Below, piece after piece: positions 21,310 through 28,658 of a stretch of DNA of 64,000 bases. The notes below the pieces were generated by a model, which searched no databases, was not told the DNA's origin, and saw nothing but the letters and a program-made list of their open reading frames with translations. The stretch is taken from the NCBI GenBank assembly GCA_910589485.1, contig CAJUSW010000015.1, forward strand, positions 1 through 64,000. The letters are read 5' to 3'. Position 1 is the stretch's first letter, and each line of letters starts with the position of its first letter. Position numbers and translations under genes: made by a program. The DNA comes from an uncultured Duncaniella sp. (lineage in GTDB: Bacteria > Bacteroidota > Bacteroidia > Bacteroidales > Muribaculaceae).

Positions 21310-21588
21310 ATGGAACCGATCGGCACAATGATCAAGGAGGAACTGGAGCGGCAGGAGCGTAGCGTGTCATGGCTCGCGCGCAAATTGAGCTGCGACCGTT
21401 CGAATGTGTATCGGCTTTTTCAGAAACATTCTATAGACACGGCGTTGCTTCAACGCCTGTCGGTGATACTTTTCGGAACTGAGCATGAATTTTCAGAACC
21501 GAAAGGGAAAAGAGGAGGCCTGACCTCCATGTATGTCCGGTGCAGTGGCATCGGTGATGGTGATGTAAATGGGGTTATGCAAGGTTAA
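21310..21588 (+). CDS. small XRE-type helix-turn-helix protein
   Basis: The 92-residue product has an HTH region at about 8-55: MIKEELERQERSVSWLARKL, then CDRSNVYRLFQ as the likely recognition helix, and SIDTALLQRLSVIL. Similar small regulators are common in Bacteroidales. The last 30 residues (after about 60) do not look like the family, and a repeat-rich patch follows, so the 3' end may be altered. No target is suggested by neighbours. Confidence 0.7.
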   Translation: MEPIGTMIKEELERQERSVSWLARKLSCDRSNVYRLFQKHSIDTALLQRLSVILFGTEHEFSEPKGKRGGLTSMYVRCSGIGDGDVNGVMQG

Positions 21589-21590
21589 CT

Positions 21591-21607
21591 CCACAGTACC
21601 TCTGTGG
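21591..21607 (+). other. short hairpin after the XRE gene
   Basis: CCACAG and CTGTGG flank a five-base loop directly after the stop codon. No T-run follows, so a terminator role is doubtful. Confidence 0.3.
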
Positions 21608-21811
21608 CCGTTAGGCGGGATAAGTCTGAAAAGGTTGGTAGGGGAAGATGAGAAAATATGCTAATATGTCAATGAACGAGATGGGAGAGTGGGGTGATGT
21701 GTTAATGTGCAAATATAGTGATTGATAGCCGTTTTAGTAGCGGTATTAATAATAATTAACATAATTATTCGGGGGGAGAGGGGTTTTGTCTGGGTAGAGC
21801 GGAGGTTTTTT

Positions 21812-21890
21812 AGTATAGAGGGGAAAGTATAGAGTATAGATATTAGCTTTTTGGACAAGAGGGCCAGAGGGCTAAATTTTTTATGGGTAT
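21812..21890 (+). repeat. partial composite repeat, TATAGAG module
   Basis: It begins AGTATAGAGGGGAAAGTA and continues with AGAGTATAGATATTAGC and a GGACAAGAGGGCCAGAGGG module, the same order as in the full copies near 27.7 and 30.9 kb. Here it is followed by the G+C-rich palindromic repeat instead of the AT-rich tail. Confidence 0.8.
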
Positions 21891-21980
21891 GTTGGGGTGA
21901 GGAGATATGGGTTGGTTTTTGGGGACGTTTGGGGTGAGGGGTGCGGATTGGTTTTGTGGACGGGAGGATGAGGACGGGGG

Positions 21981-22185
21981 ATTTATAGGACGTCTTCGAC
22001 GCCCATTTTGATATGTATTTCATTTACCCCACACCTCCCGGGCTGTGCAAATCTGCCCTGCGGGGCGATTTGCGTGCCCGGTCGTGGTGGGGCTATAACT
22101 GCATCGCCCTTTCAGGGCTTGGTGGGTAGGTGGCCATTGGGGGGATTTGCATTCCCGGGTCGTGGTGGATGCATTGCCGTATCAT
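21981..22185 (+). repeat. G+C-rich palindromic repeat, copy A
   Basis: It starts ATTTATAGGACGTCTTCGAC and contains the imperfect palindrome GCAAATCTGCCC/GGGCGATTTGC, then GGGGCTATAACTGCATCGCC and a CCCTTTCAGGG hairpin before GGCTTGGTGGGTAGG. A shorter second half-unit follows. Copies B, C and D share all these blocks. The short reading frames inside it are not genes. Confidence 0.88.
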
Positions 22186-22360
22186 GGTTTGTGGGAATGG
22201 GATAGACTAGAGGGCCAAAGATCTAAATTTTGTGGATTTATGTTGGGATTGGGGGTATGGGGTGTGGTGGTTTGGGGGGATGGGTAGGCCATAGGCACAG
22301 GGGATAGATTTTAGGGTAGGTAGGAGCCGGTGGGGACGTGCTCGTTGTTGGGGGGGTCGG
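22186..22360. other. spacer between inverted repeat copies A and B
   Basis: It includes GACTAGAGGGCCAAAGATC followed by TAAATTTTGTGGATTTATG, nearly the same core as between copies C and D near 61.6 kb. It is otherwise G-rich on the plus strand. No gene is seen. Confidence 0.6.
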
Positions 22361-22505
22361 GCTTGTAAGCCACGGAGTGGCGATGTAGTTATAGCCCCAT
22401 CACGAGCGGAGATGCAAATTGCCCGTCAGGGCAAAATTTGCATCCCGTGAGGCATGGGGGAAATGATGATGGTGTGTCAACGGGCATCGGAGATGTCCTG
22501 TAATT
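22361..22505 (-). repeat. G+C-rich palindromic repeat, copy B
   Basis: This is the inverse of copy A: GGCGATGTAGTTATAGCCCC, then GCAAATTGCCC/GGGCAAAATTTGC, and CGGGCATCGGAGATGTCCTG at the right end. Its right end supplies the last codons of the small orphan reading frame 22477-22641. Confidence 0.87.
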
Positions 22506-22641
22506 TGGGCGCGTCGAGGAAGTAGGCGTCAAGGTCTTCCTTGAGCTGGGCTTCCATTTGGTCGCGTTCGGGGGTGTCTATGGGGCCCCAAGTTTCATCG
22601 ACCAATACGCCGAGTGGTGTTAAGTTCATTTCGTTGAACAT
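22477..22641 (-). CDS. 54-residue orphan resembling the HigA N-terminus, probable gene remnant
   Basis: The frame starts at ATG 22641, 17 bases after higA, and encodes 54 residues. Its middle (W18-G-P-I-D-T-P-E-R-D-Q-M-E-A at 18-31, then Y40) aligns without gaps to HigA residues 17-41 (G-K-V-G-T-P-R-R-D-A-Y-E-A, Y39). About a third of positions are identical, with many conservative changes. The helix-turn-helix that follows in HigA is absent. The last 10 or so codons coincide with palindromic repeat copy B. The simplest reading is a duplicated or second antitoxin whose 3' part was replaced by repeat DNA. Whether it is translated is unknown. Confidence 0.6.
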   Translation of the reverse strand: MFNEMNLTPLGVLVDETWGPIDTPERDQMEAQLKEDLDAYFLDAPKLQDISDAR

Positions 22642-22658
22642 AGTGCGGAATCCCTATA

Positions 22659-22982
22659 TTATCCGAGTGCGATCTGCATATTTCCACAAGTGAGGGAAAC
22701 GGTCATGCCGAGGGCGTGAAATGCTCTTGTTATGGTGTTGAGGGTGGGGTTGGCGCCACGTTCTATGCGGCTGACTTGCGCTTTTTTTACGCCCATTAGT
22801 TCCGCTAACTGATCTTGCGTCATATTGCGTTCTTGCCGGGCGGCTTTGATGGCCTCTCCTATATGGTAAGATTGGATAGCCTCTCTTACTTCTGCTTCGT
22901 AAGCATCACGACGGGGTGTGCCGACTTTGCCGAGATATTTATCCTCAAGTTCCTCAAATGTGGTATATTTCATCTGTGCCAT
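22659..22982 (-). CDS. higA: HigA-type antitoxin, XRE family
   Basis: The 107-residue protein has an N-terminal lead (1-40) and an XRE helix-turn-helix at about 42-97: MTQDQLAELMGVKKAQVSRI and NPTLNTITRAFHALG. It lies four bases after the toxin gene on the same strand, the toxin-first order typical of HigBA. Antitoxins of this type neutralise the toxin by binding and repress their own promoter. The symbol is assigned on family and order only. Confidence 0.85.
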   Translation of the reverse strand: MAQMKYTTFEELEDKYLGKVGTPRRDAYEAEVREAIQSYHIGEAIKAARQERNMTQDQLAELMGVKKAQVSRIERGANPTLNTITRAFHALGMTVSLTCGNMQIALG

Positions 22983-22986
22983 GACT

Positions 22987-23331
22987 TTATTTGTTTTTGT
23001 TTTTAAAGTATTCTTTCATTATGTCCTTTGCGTGTTCTATTTCGCTTTTGGGTGTCTTTTGAGTCTTCTTCGAAAATCCGTGGGTAGCGACAACGAGCGT
23101 TTCACTGTCCTTGTCCCAAAAAGATAACAGCCGGTATGCCATACCTTGCCATGCAGTGCGGAACTCCCAGATGCCGCTATCGCCGAGCTTCGTGAATAAC
23201 TCCGGATCCTTGATGCCTCCTCTTACCTTTCGGATATTGTAAAACACCTTTTCACGGGCTTTATCCGGCAACTCTGCGATGAACTCATCAGCCTCCTGCA
23301 ATGTGATTAGTCGAAATATTTGTTTCTCCAT
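22987..23331 (-). CDS. higB: HigB/Gp49-like toxin, RelE superfamily
   Basis: The 114-residue protein matches the phage-derived Gp49-like HigB group: LGDSGIWEFRTAWQG, RLLSFWDKDSETLVVATHGF, then SKKTQKTPKSEIEHAKDIM. Relatives cut mRNA on the ribosome. The basic and aromatic residues typical of the fold are present, so I see no sign of inactivation. It precedes higA by four bases, and a likely promoter lies just upstream. Confidence 0.85.
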   Translation of the reverse strand: MEKQIFRLITLQEADEFIAELPDKAREKVFYNIRKVRGGIKDPELFTKLGDSGIWEFRTAWQGMAYRLLSFWDKDSETLVVATHGFSKKTQKTPKSEIEHAKDIMKEYFKNKNK

Positions 23332-23354
23332 AGCTGTGTCAATAACTCACTCTG

Positions 23355-23386
23355 CAAAGATACAAACAAGTCTACATATATAGAAA
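23355..23386 (-). promoter_or_regulatory. probable higBA promoter
   Basis: The minus strand reads TATCTTTG at 23355-23362, with a weaker TTTC about 20 bases upstream. Transcription would begin roughly 15-20 bases before higB, leaving room for HigA to repress at the promoter. Confidence 0.5.
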
Positions 23387-23456
23387 CTTTTGACGTGGGT
23401 ATTTTGTTCAGATGTCTGTTTTTTATTATGATGCGCACACGATGCCTATTATTACA

Positions 23457-23509
23457 CTATATTATATATGTACGCGCGGGCGCGTGTGTGGAATACATAT
23501 ATTATATAG
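23457..23509. repeat. inverted repeat with 16-base arms
   Basis: CTATATTATATATGTA (23457-23472) pairs at 15 of 16 positions with 23494-23509. The loop is an alternating CGCGCGGGCGCGTGTGTG tract. It lies between the divergent higB and large lipoprotein genes. It could be a bidirectional terminator, a cruciform or a binding site; sequence alone does not decide. Confidence 0.75.
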
Positions 23510-23600
23510 GTGGAGGGGAGGGGTGGTGGGGCGAGGAGATGTTAAAATGGGGGTATGTGCTTAAGATGCAACGGTTTCGTGTCAATCCCGCTACATGAAT

Positions 23601-23634
23601 TTTGGGATACTGAATTTTCTTTGGCCTAACTTTG
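23601..23634 (+). promoter_or_regulatory. promoter of the large lipoprotein gene
   Basis: TTTG (23601-23604) and TAACTTTG (23627-23634) are separated by 22 bases, one or two more than the usual spacing. The predicted transcript has a 5' leader of about 140 bases, unusually long for this window. The rest of the 450-base gap holds the inverted repeat at 23457-23509 and no gene. Confidence 0.6.
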
Positions 23635-23782
23635 TAGAGCCGTAAGCACCCTTATGCGAAGTGGTGTACGCGGTCATCACTGAATGCCACCTAAACACTT
23701 GTGCAATAGACCCATGAACCTGCGGTGGCCTAAGTAGCAAAATAAATCTTTAACCAAAAGTTATAACTTAATCAATTCACGT

Positions 23783-26700
23783 ATGAACAAAAAATTCATC
23801 AATGGATTTCTGCTTGCTTCTCTCGTAGCAGGTTCAAGCAGTTTCCTCTCCTCTTGCAAGGATTACGATGATGACATCGACCAGCTCCGCACGGAGGTGG
23901 CAGCCAACAAGACTGCGATCGATGACATTAACAGCAAGATTGCTGCCGGTGCTATCCTTGAGAGCGTAACTAAGAATGCCAACGGCATCACTGTTACCGT
24001 GTCGAAGAATGGTCAGACTCAGACCTACGACATCACCAACGGTACTAACGCCGATGTGTGGACAATCGAAGAGACCGCTAACGGTTACTTCTGGGCTAAG
24101 AACGGCACAGTAACCCAGTATCCCGCTCAGGGTCCCAAGGGTGACAAGGGCGATCAGGGTGATCAGGGAGAACCTGGCACTCCCGGCACTCCCGGAACTC
24201 CTGGCACTCCCGGCACTCCCGGAATTCAGGGTCCCCAGGGCGTTCAGGGTAACTACTGGGCTCCTAACCAGGAAGGCACCAAGCTCATCGAGCATGTATG
24301 GAATGCCGAGACCAAGAAGTATGAGCCTACTTCCAACACTGTTGACATCGCTATAACAGTTCCCGGAAGCGAGACTCCCGATATCACAGCCGTTGTTGAC
24401 AACAATTATGTATATCTTACCGGTGTTCAGACTGGTACCGACGCTGACGGCAAGCCCATTTATGGTCAGGTTGCTATCTCTCGCAGTGGTCTCCTTACCG
24501 GTCTCGGTTTCATTCCTTCACTCTATGTTGATGGCGTAGAGGGCACTCGCTTCTCTTTTGTTAACAGCGACTATGTGGAGGCTACAAAGACCTCGACTTC
24601 AGGTCAGACTACCCTTGGTGGTAAGACTCTCAACTTCACGATCGATGGTGGTTGGGAATATGTTACCCGCGTAGATGACAAGGCTGCATATCAGTTGAGC
24701 GAGAATGCTGTAGCTAACTTCGATCTCAATCCTGATAATGCTAATATCAAGGATGTGAAATTCAACTTCCTTGGTATTGAGAATATCGAGCAGGTATCAA
24801 TTTCTCGCGCTGATGAGAAACCCTATCTCCAGATCAAGGGTGAGCCCAAGAATGAGAATGGTAACCTTGTTGTAACTTACAATGTTATCAATCCCGCATT
24901 GGTTGCTTATGGTACCGCCACTGCTCCTACACTTCCCATTACTGCCCTTTCTGCCGAGCTTAAGGCTACAAGCGCTGAGGCAGCTCCCGCTGTTATTACC
25001 TCTGATTACTTTGCCCTCGTGATATCTGAGGCTGAGTTCAAGGCATTCAGCTTTATCGATGAAAAAGACGCAACAGCAGATCTTCATCTTGCTACTACCG
25101 GTAAGGCTGCAATTATGCAGAGCGAAGGTAAGACTGTGCAGGTGTCATATAAGGATCCTACTTACAATCTTGCTGAGAATATCCGCGTATGCTATACCCT
25201 TGACGGTGCTAATACTGAGAAGCAGATTTCACTCGCTGAGCTTGCTTCAAAGTGGAATCTCTCGGTTAACTACGCAATGATGCCCTACAATATCGGCGGT
25301 GCTGAAACTCAGGATTCTAAGTTCGCTCAGATCAGCGCAGAAGGTGTAGTTTCTCTTCAGTATCTTGCAACTGACGGTTCTTGGAAGCCCTGCTCTGCTG
25401 AGGACGCTGGCTCTCGTTCAGCTATCGGCCGTCATCCCGTTGCTGTCGTTACACTTCAGAATGGTGAGAACGTAATCCTTGCAGGTTATGTTATGTTCGA
25501 GATCGTTGATGAGGTTGAGGACGACGAGCCCAACGTGATCAGCAAGGTTCTTGCTGAGGGTACATTCCCCTACCTGTGCGTGGCTGATGCCGACAACAAG
25601 TCTGTTCTCAGCACTTGGGAGACTATGACCAGCCAGGTACTCGCTGATCTTGGCATGAGCGTTGAGCAGTTCCAGAAGGAATATTCACTCCAGCTTGATC
25701 CTGCCAACCCCGTATATGAGACTTATGTTAAGGAGGTTGCAGAAGATGGAACAGTATCATTCGTGAAGGCTAATCAGTATGGTCGCCCCGACTATATTAA
25801 CAAGGATGAGGCCGGTCCTACCAACGGTATGCTTGAATGGACTTACACTCTGGCTAATGCCAAGGCTATCCGTGCACTTGCTACCACCAACGAGGAAAAG
25901 GCCGCTCCTGTTACTGTTGAACTCTACCGTCGATTCTATCACAATGGCAAAGAGGATGATTGCCTCTACCTCGGTGTCAAGGTGACTATCCTTCCCGCTC
26001 CCTCGATCAAGTATGGTGACGTTGATTCTTACATGAAGAAGGGTACAGCTGCTAATGGCGCTTCTATCGTAGAGCTTTCTACTCTTGCAGTTGCTAATCC
26101 TGCCAATGAGACAGTGGAATATTTCCAGGGTAAAGTTGCTAACTATTATCCCAATGGTAAGATCACTGCTGATTATCTCGGAACAACTGGTGCTAACTAT
26201 CCTGAATTGAGCAAGATTATCACTGACGCAACATTCGAGTTCGCTCCTGAGCAGATGAGTGGCCTTTCAGTTTCAGCCGATGGTCTCTCTCTTGAGGATA
26301 AGGATGGTAACGTAATCGCAACCATCACTGCAGACGGAACTGTTGCCTACAGCAATGATGACGCAGCTCTTGAGCTCCTCAACAGCAAGAATGGCGTGTA
26401 TGCTAACGTTCTGATCAATTCAGAGTACTGCAATGAGACACCCAAGAAGGCTCCTTACCTGTCATTCTTCGAGCAGGCTAACAATGTGCTTCAGATCAGC
26501 TTCCGTCAGCCCCTTACTCTTACCGGTGCTGCTAACATGGACGTAACTCCCAATGCTCTTCAGCCTACTAAGAAGGCTCTCCCCAACTTCTTCAGCCTGA
26601 AGGATTACTATGGAGCATCGCTCTACACTATCTCTGGTGGAAAGGCTGTTGCCTCGATGGCTACCCCTGTCACTGGTGCTTCTAAGAATGTTTTCAACTG

Positions 26701-26986
26701 GTATGAAATCAATAGCGTAGAATTTGATCTCTCTAAGGTTTCTGTACGCGGTGTTGACATCACTCTTGAAGGTGACAACGTAGTAAATAATGAAGGCGTT
26801 TACACTCTCGCTGTTAAGGATAAGACTCTCACTGTTGAGGATCTTAACAAGGTGAACGTTGTATGCGCATACAATTCTGAGGTTCTTCAGAGTGACGTTA
26901 CTATCACAGTACCTGTATCAGTAACATATTACTGGGGTACTTTGGAGACCACAGCTACCATTAAGGTTAAAAAAGCTGACAAGTAA
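23783..26986 (+). CDS. large lipoprotein with coiled coil and collagen-like G-x-y segment
   Basis: The 1067-residue product has a lipoprotein signal with the cysteine at 25 (LSSC). The next residues, KDYDDDID, form the acidic tract that directs Bacteroidota lipoproteins to the cell surface. A short helical/coiled-coil stretch (about 30-55) is followed at 117-156 by 13 consecutive G-x-y triplets including five GTP repeats, as in collagen. The remaining 900 residues look beta-rich with repeated, Ala/Thr-rich segments and no catalytic motif I recognise. Codon use (GCT, GGT, AAG, AAC) resembles the ribosomal genes, so I infer very high expression. A structural surface protein is likely; the DUF4988/PL29 N-terminal group is a possible relative. 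Confidence 0.85.
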   Translation: MNKKFINGFLLASLVAGSSSFLSSCKDYDDDIDQLRTEVAANKTAIDDINSKIAAGAILESVTKNANGITVTVSKNGQTQTYDITNGTNADVWTIEETANGYFWAKNGTVTQYPAQGPKGDKGDQGDQGEPGTPGTPGTPGTPGTPGIQGPQGVQGNYWAPNQEGTKLIEHVWNAETKKYEPTSNTVDIAITVPGSETPDITAVVDNNYVYLTGVQTGTDADGKPIYGQVAISRSGLLTGLGFIPSLYVDGVEGTRFSFVNSDYVEATKTSTSGQTTLGGKTLNFTIDGGWEYVTRVDDKAAYQLSENAVANFDLNPDNANIKDVKFNFLGIENIEQVSISRADEKPYLQIKGEPKNENGNLVVTYNVINPALVAYGTATAPTLPITALSAELKATSAEAAPAVITSDYFALVISEAEFKAFSFIDEKDATADLHLATTGKAAIMQSEGKTVQVSYKDPTYNLAENIRVCYTLDGANTEKQISLAELASKWNLSVNYAMMPYNIGGAETQDSKFAQISAEGVVSLQYLATDGSWKPCSAEDAGSRSAIGRHPVAVVTLQNGENVILAGYVMFEIVDEVEDDEPNVISKVLAEGTFPYLCVADADNKSVLSTWETMTSQVLADLGMSVEQFQKEYSLQLDPANPVYETYVKEVAEDGTVSFVKANQYGRPDYINKDEAGPTNGMLEWTYTLANAKAIRALATTNEEKAAPVTVELYRRFYHNGKEDDCLYLGVKVTILPAPSIKYGDVDSYMKKGTAANGASIVELSTLAVANPANETVEYFQGKVANYYPNGKITADYLGTTGANYPELSKIITDATFEFAPEQMSGLSVSADGLSLEDKDGNVIATITADGTVAYSNDDAALELLNSKNGVYANVLINSEYCNETPKKAPYLSFFEQANNVLQISFRQPLTLTGAANMDVTPNALQPTKKALPNFFSLKDYYGASLYTISGGKAVASMATPVTGASKNVFNWYEINSVEFDLSKVSVRGVDITLEGDNVVNNEGVYTLAVKDKTLTVEDLNKVNVVCAYNSEVLQSDVTITVPVSVTYYWGTLETTATIKVKKADK

Positions 26987-27014
26987 ACTAACTTTAATTA
27001 GTTGATATCTGTGG

Positions 27015-27049
27015 AAGAGCACTGATAGCTACAGTCAGTGCTCTTCTCT
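27015..27049 (+). terminator. terminator after the large lipoprotein gene
   Basis: An 11-bp perfect stem, AAGAGCACTGA with TCAGTGCTCTT, is followed by CTCTC rather than a pure T-run. It sits 28 bases after the stop. Confidence 0.65.
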
Positions 27050-27068
27050 CAGTATATTGCAGTAAGAT

Positions 27069-27593
27069 ATGAAAAAGTTATTCGCGATATTTGCCGTGGG
27101 GCTGCTTGTGTGGTCCTGTGGAGGCAACTCGGAAAAACGTGTAAAGACATTCAGTGATGTAGAACAGGAATTTGCGTCTACTCTGACGGAAGCAGACACC
27201 GCGAAGGTGCTTGCCATGGGCAATCAGTTTCTGGACAGCATACGTTCGGGCAACGTAGCATGGTCGCTCGATCAGCTGAATGAGATTGATTCGGTGGGCG
27301 CGATTGTCCCGATAAGCACGTCGACGCGCGAGCGTCTGGAGGCGCGTTTCAGGAATTTCCCGGTCGTAGACTATGAGCTCGATTACTATGCGTTTTCGCT
27401 CTCGGGGTTGAACGATCTGAAGTACCGGACGTTTTTCCAGCCGAGCGAGTCCAGGGAGGCAGGAGCTCCCGGAATGTCGATGATGTTTAATCCGGTCAAG
27501 AAGGATGGAGAATGGTATCTGTGTCTGAAGGAGGCTGGACAGCCTGCAAAGGATGCGTCAAGTGCCATTGATCCAAGGACAATAGTTGAGTAA
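27069..27593 (+). CDS. small lipoprotein of unknown function
   Basis: The 174-residue product has a clear lipoprotein signal, LLVWSC, with the cysteine at 17 followed by GGNSEKR. The mature part is polar, with a helical first half and a beta-type second half (FRNFPVVDYELDYYAFSL). I do not recognise a family. It is the only gene between the large lipoprotein and the composite repeat, and ends at a strong terminator. Confidence 0.75.
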   Translation: MKKLFAIFAVGLLVWSCGGNSEKRVKTFSDVEQEFASTLTEADTAKVLAMGNQFLDSIRSGNVAWSLDQLNEIDSVGAIVPISTSTRERLEARFRNFPVVDYELDYYAFSLSGLNDLKYRTFFQPSESREAGAPGMSMMFNPVKKDGEWYLCLKEAGQPAKDASSAIDPRTIVE

Positions 27594-27627
27594 CAACCTA
27601 TCTCCACACATTAAAATCCAATATGTC

Positions 27628-27667
27628 GTCCCGGACGTCGTTGAGAAACGATGCCGGGATTTTTTTA
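27628..27667 (+). terminator. strong intrinsic terminator
   Basis: GTCCCGG...CGTCGTT pairs with AACGATGCCGGGAT with one bulge, and seven or more T residues follow directly. The composite repeat begins immediately after the T-run. Confidence 0.85.
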
Positions 27668-27939
27668 GTATAGAGGGGGGGTTAAGTATAGAGGCGAAAG
27701 TATAGAGTATAGGGATTAGCTTTTTTGACCACAGGGCCATAGGACTATATCGGCTTGAATTATATTGATCTTTGGTTCTGTGGTCTAAACATAAACTTTT
27801 AAACCCAATAAACCTGTAAACTCATAAACCTATAAACTCCTTAAACCTATAAACTCATAAACTTTTTCCTGTACCATAACCTTATAACCATATAACCTTC
27901 GGCTCTGCCGAATATAACTAACCTTTGGCGTATGCCAAA
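27667..27939 (+). repeat. composite intergenic repeat, copy 1
   Basis: The modules are, in order: TATAGAG-type repeats (AGTATAGAGG ... AAAGTATAGAGTATAG); a GACCA-AGGGCCATAGGACT block; a CGGCTTGAATTATATTGATC spacer; the inverted TTTGGTTCTGTGGTC block; AT-rich AAACTCATAAACC units; then the hairpins TTCGGCTCTGCCGAA (27898-27912) and TTTGGCGTATGCCAAA. It fills nearly all of the 390-base gap, and no gene is seen in it. Confidence 0.9.
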
Positions 27940-27961
27940 TAAGAAGTTAAAAATATTTTTG

Positions 27962-27969
27962 TATCTTTG
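27962..27969 (+). promoter_or_regulatory. -7 box of the DUF1573 gene
   Basis: TATCTTTG matches the Bacteroidota -7 consensus and lies 15 bases before the ATG at 27985, so the transcript would have almost no leader. The upstream box at the expected distance is only an A/T-rich approximation. Confidence 0.5.
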
Positions 27970-27984
27970 TGAGTTATTCAAAAT

Positions 27985-28365
27985 ATGCGTATGAAACGAA
28001 TAATCCTGATATTGCTTGTGGCTATGGTCTCGATAGGGGCCTGGGCCAAGGGTGACGCGCAATTTGCGTCGCGGGAGCATGATTTCGGTACCATCAAGGC
28101 TAAGGGTGGTGCCGTGACGGCTACTTACGAGTTCACTAACACGGGCGATGAGCCTATCAGCATCGTGACGGTGACCAACGGCGGATGTGGTTGCACGAAG
28201 CCGTCGTTTCCGCTCGAACCGATAGCTCCGGGCAAGACGGGCAAGATTAAGGTGTCGTTCAACCCGGCGACGTTCAAGGGGGAGTTTCACCGTAGCGTGA
28301 AGGTGCAGTTCAGTTACAGCCGTAAACGCGCGGTGCTTAAATTCAATGGAGTCGTAGTGCCTTAA
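27985..28365 (+). CDS. DUF1573 domain protein, short
   Basis: The 126-residue product has a signal peptide (about 1-21, ending AWA) and one DUF1573 domain with the family hallmark GGCGCTKP at about 67-74 and APGKTGKIKVSFNP. DUF1573 proteins are exported Ig-like proteins of unknown function, abundant in Bacteroidota. An ATG two codons downstream (27991) is an alternative start. The stop is followed at once by composite repeat copy 2. Confidence 0.88.
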   Translation: MRMKRIILILLVAMVSIGAWAKGDAQFASREHDFGTIKAKGGAVTATYEFTNTGDEPISIVTVTNGGCGCTKPSFPLEPIAPGKTGKIKVSFNPATFKGEFHRSVKVQFSYSRKRAVLKFNGVVVP

Positions 28366-28616
28366 TTCGGCGGAGCCGAAGTTTATAGGTTTATTAGACC
28401 AGAGATCCAGAGGTCATATAATTAAGGCCAAGTTGGACCAGAGATCCAGAGATCAATATAATTTAGGCCAGGTTAGACCAGAGATCCAGAGGTCAATATA
28501 ATTTAGGCCAAGTTAGACCATAGAACCAAAGATCAATATAATTAAGCCGATATAGTCCTATGGCCCTATGGTCAAAAAAATCTAATCGCTATACTCTATA
28601 CTTTCGCCTCTATACT
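28366..28616 (-). repeat. composite intergenic repeat, copy 2 (inverted)
   Basis: Read on the minus strand it has the same module order as copies 1 and 3: TATAGAG modules, GACCATAGGGCCATAGGACT, CGGCTTAATTATATTGATC, TTTGGTTCTATGGTC, then a short AAACCTATAAAC run and the TTCGGCTCCGCCGAA hairpin. The middle block is amplified to four 39-40 base units. The element begins directly after the stop codon of the short DUF1573 gene. Confidence 0.9.
28397..28550. repeat. tandem repeat, four units of 39-40 bases
   Basis: Units start with GACCA at 28397, 28436, 28476 and 28516 and read GACCAGAGATCCAGAGGTCA then ATATAATTTAGGCCAAGTTA, with small differences between units. This is the expanded middle module of composite repeat copy 2. 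Confidence 0.9.
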
Positions 28617-28658
28617 AAAAAACTCTGGTCAAAAAAGCTAAAATACAAAAAAAGAAAG

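Noticed and set aside
21661..22023. 120-codon minus-strand frame rich in Ser/Thr/Lys/Pro
   Set aside because: It lies across the composite and palindromic repeats, has no domain and repeats the pattern of known spurious repeat-derived frames.
22008..22205. 65-codon frame in repeat copy A
   Set aside because: The sequence is the palindromic repeat itself; similar frames occur in the other copies and differ by frameshifts.
24120..24250. Possible CRISPR-like or microsatellite repeat in the large lipoprotein gene
   Set aside because: The repetition is the coding sequence of G-x-y triplets, in frame, with no spacer structure.
28560..28658. N-terminal extension of the long DUF1573 gene (MALWSKKS...)
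   Set aside because: It is encoded by composite repeat copy 2, and the signal peptide starts at the ATG at 28659.
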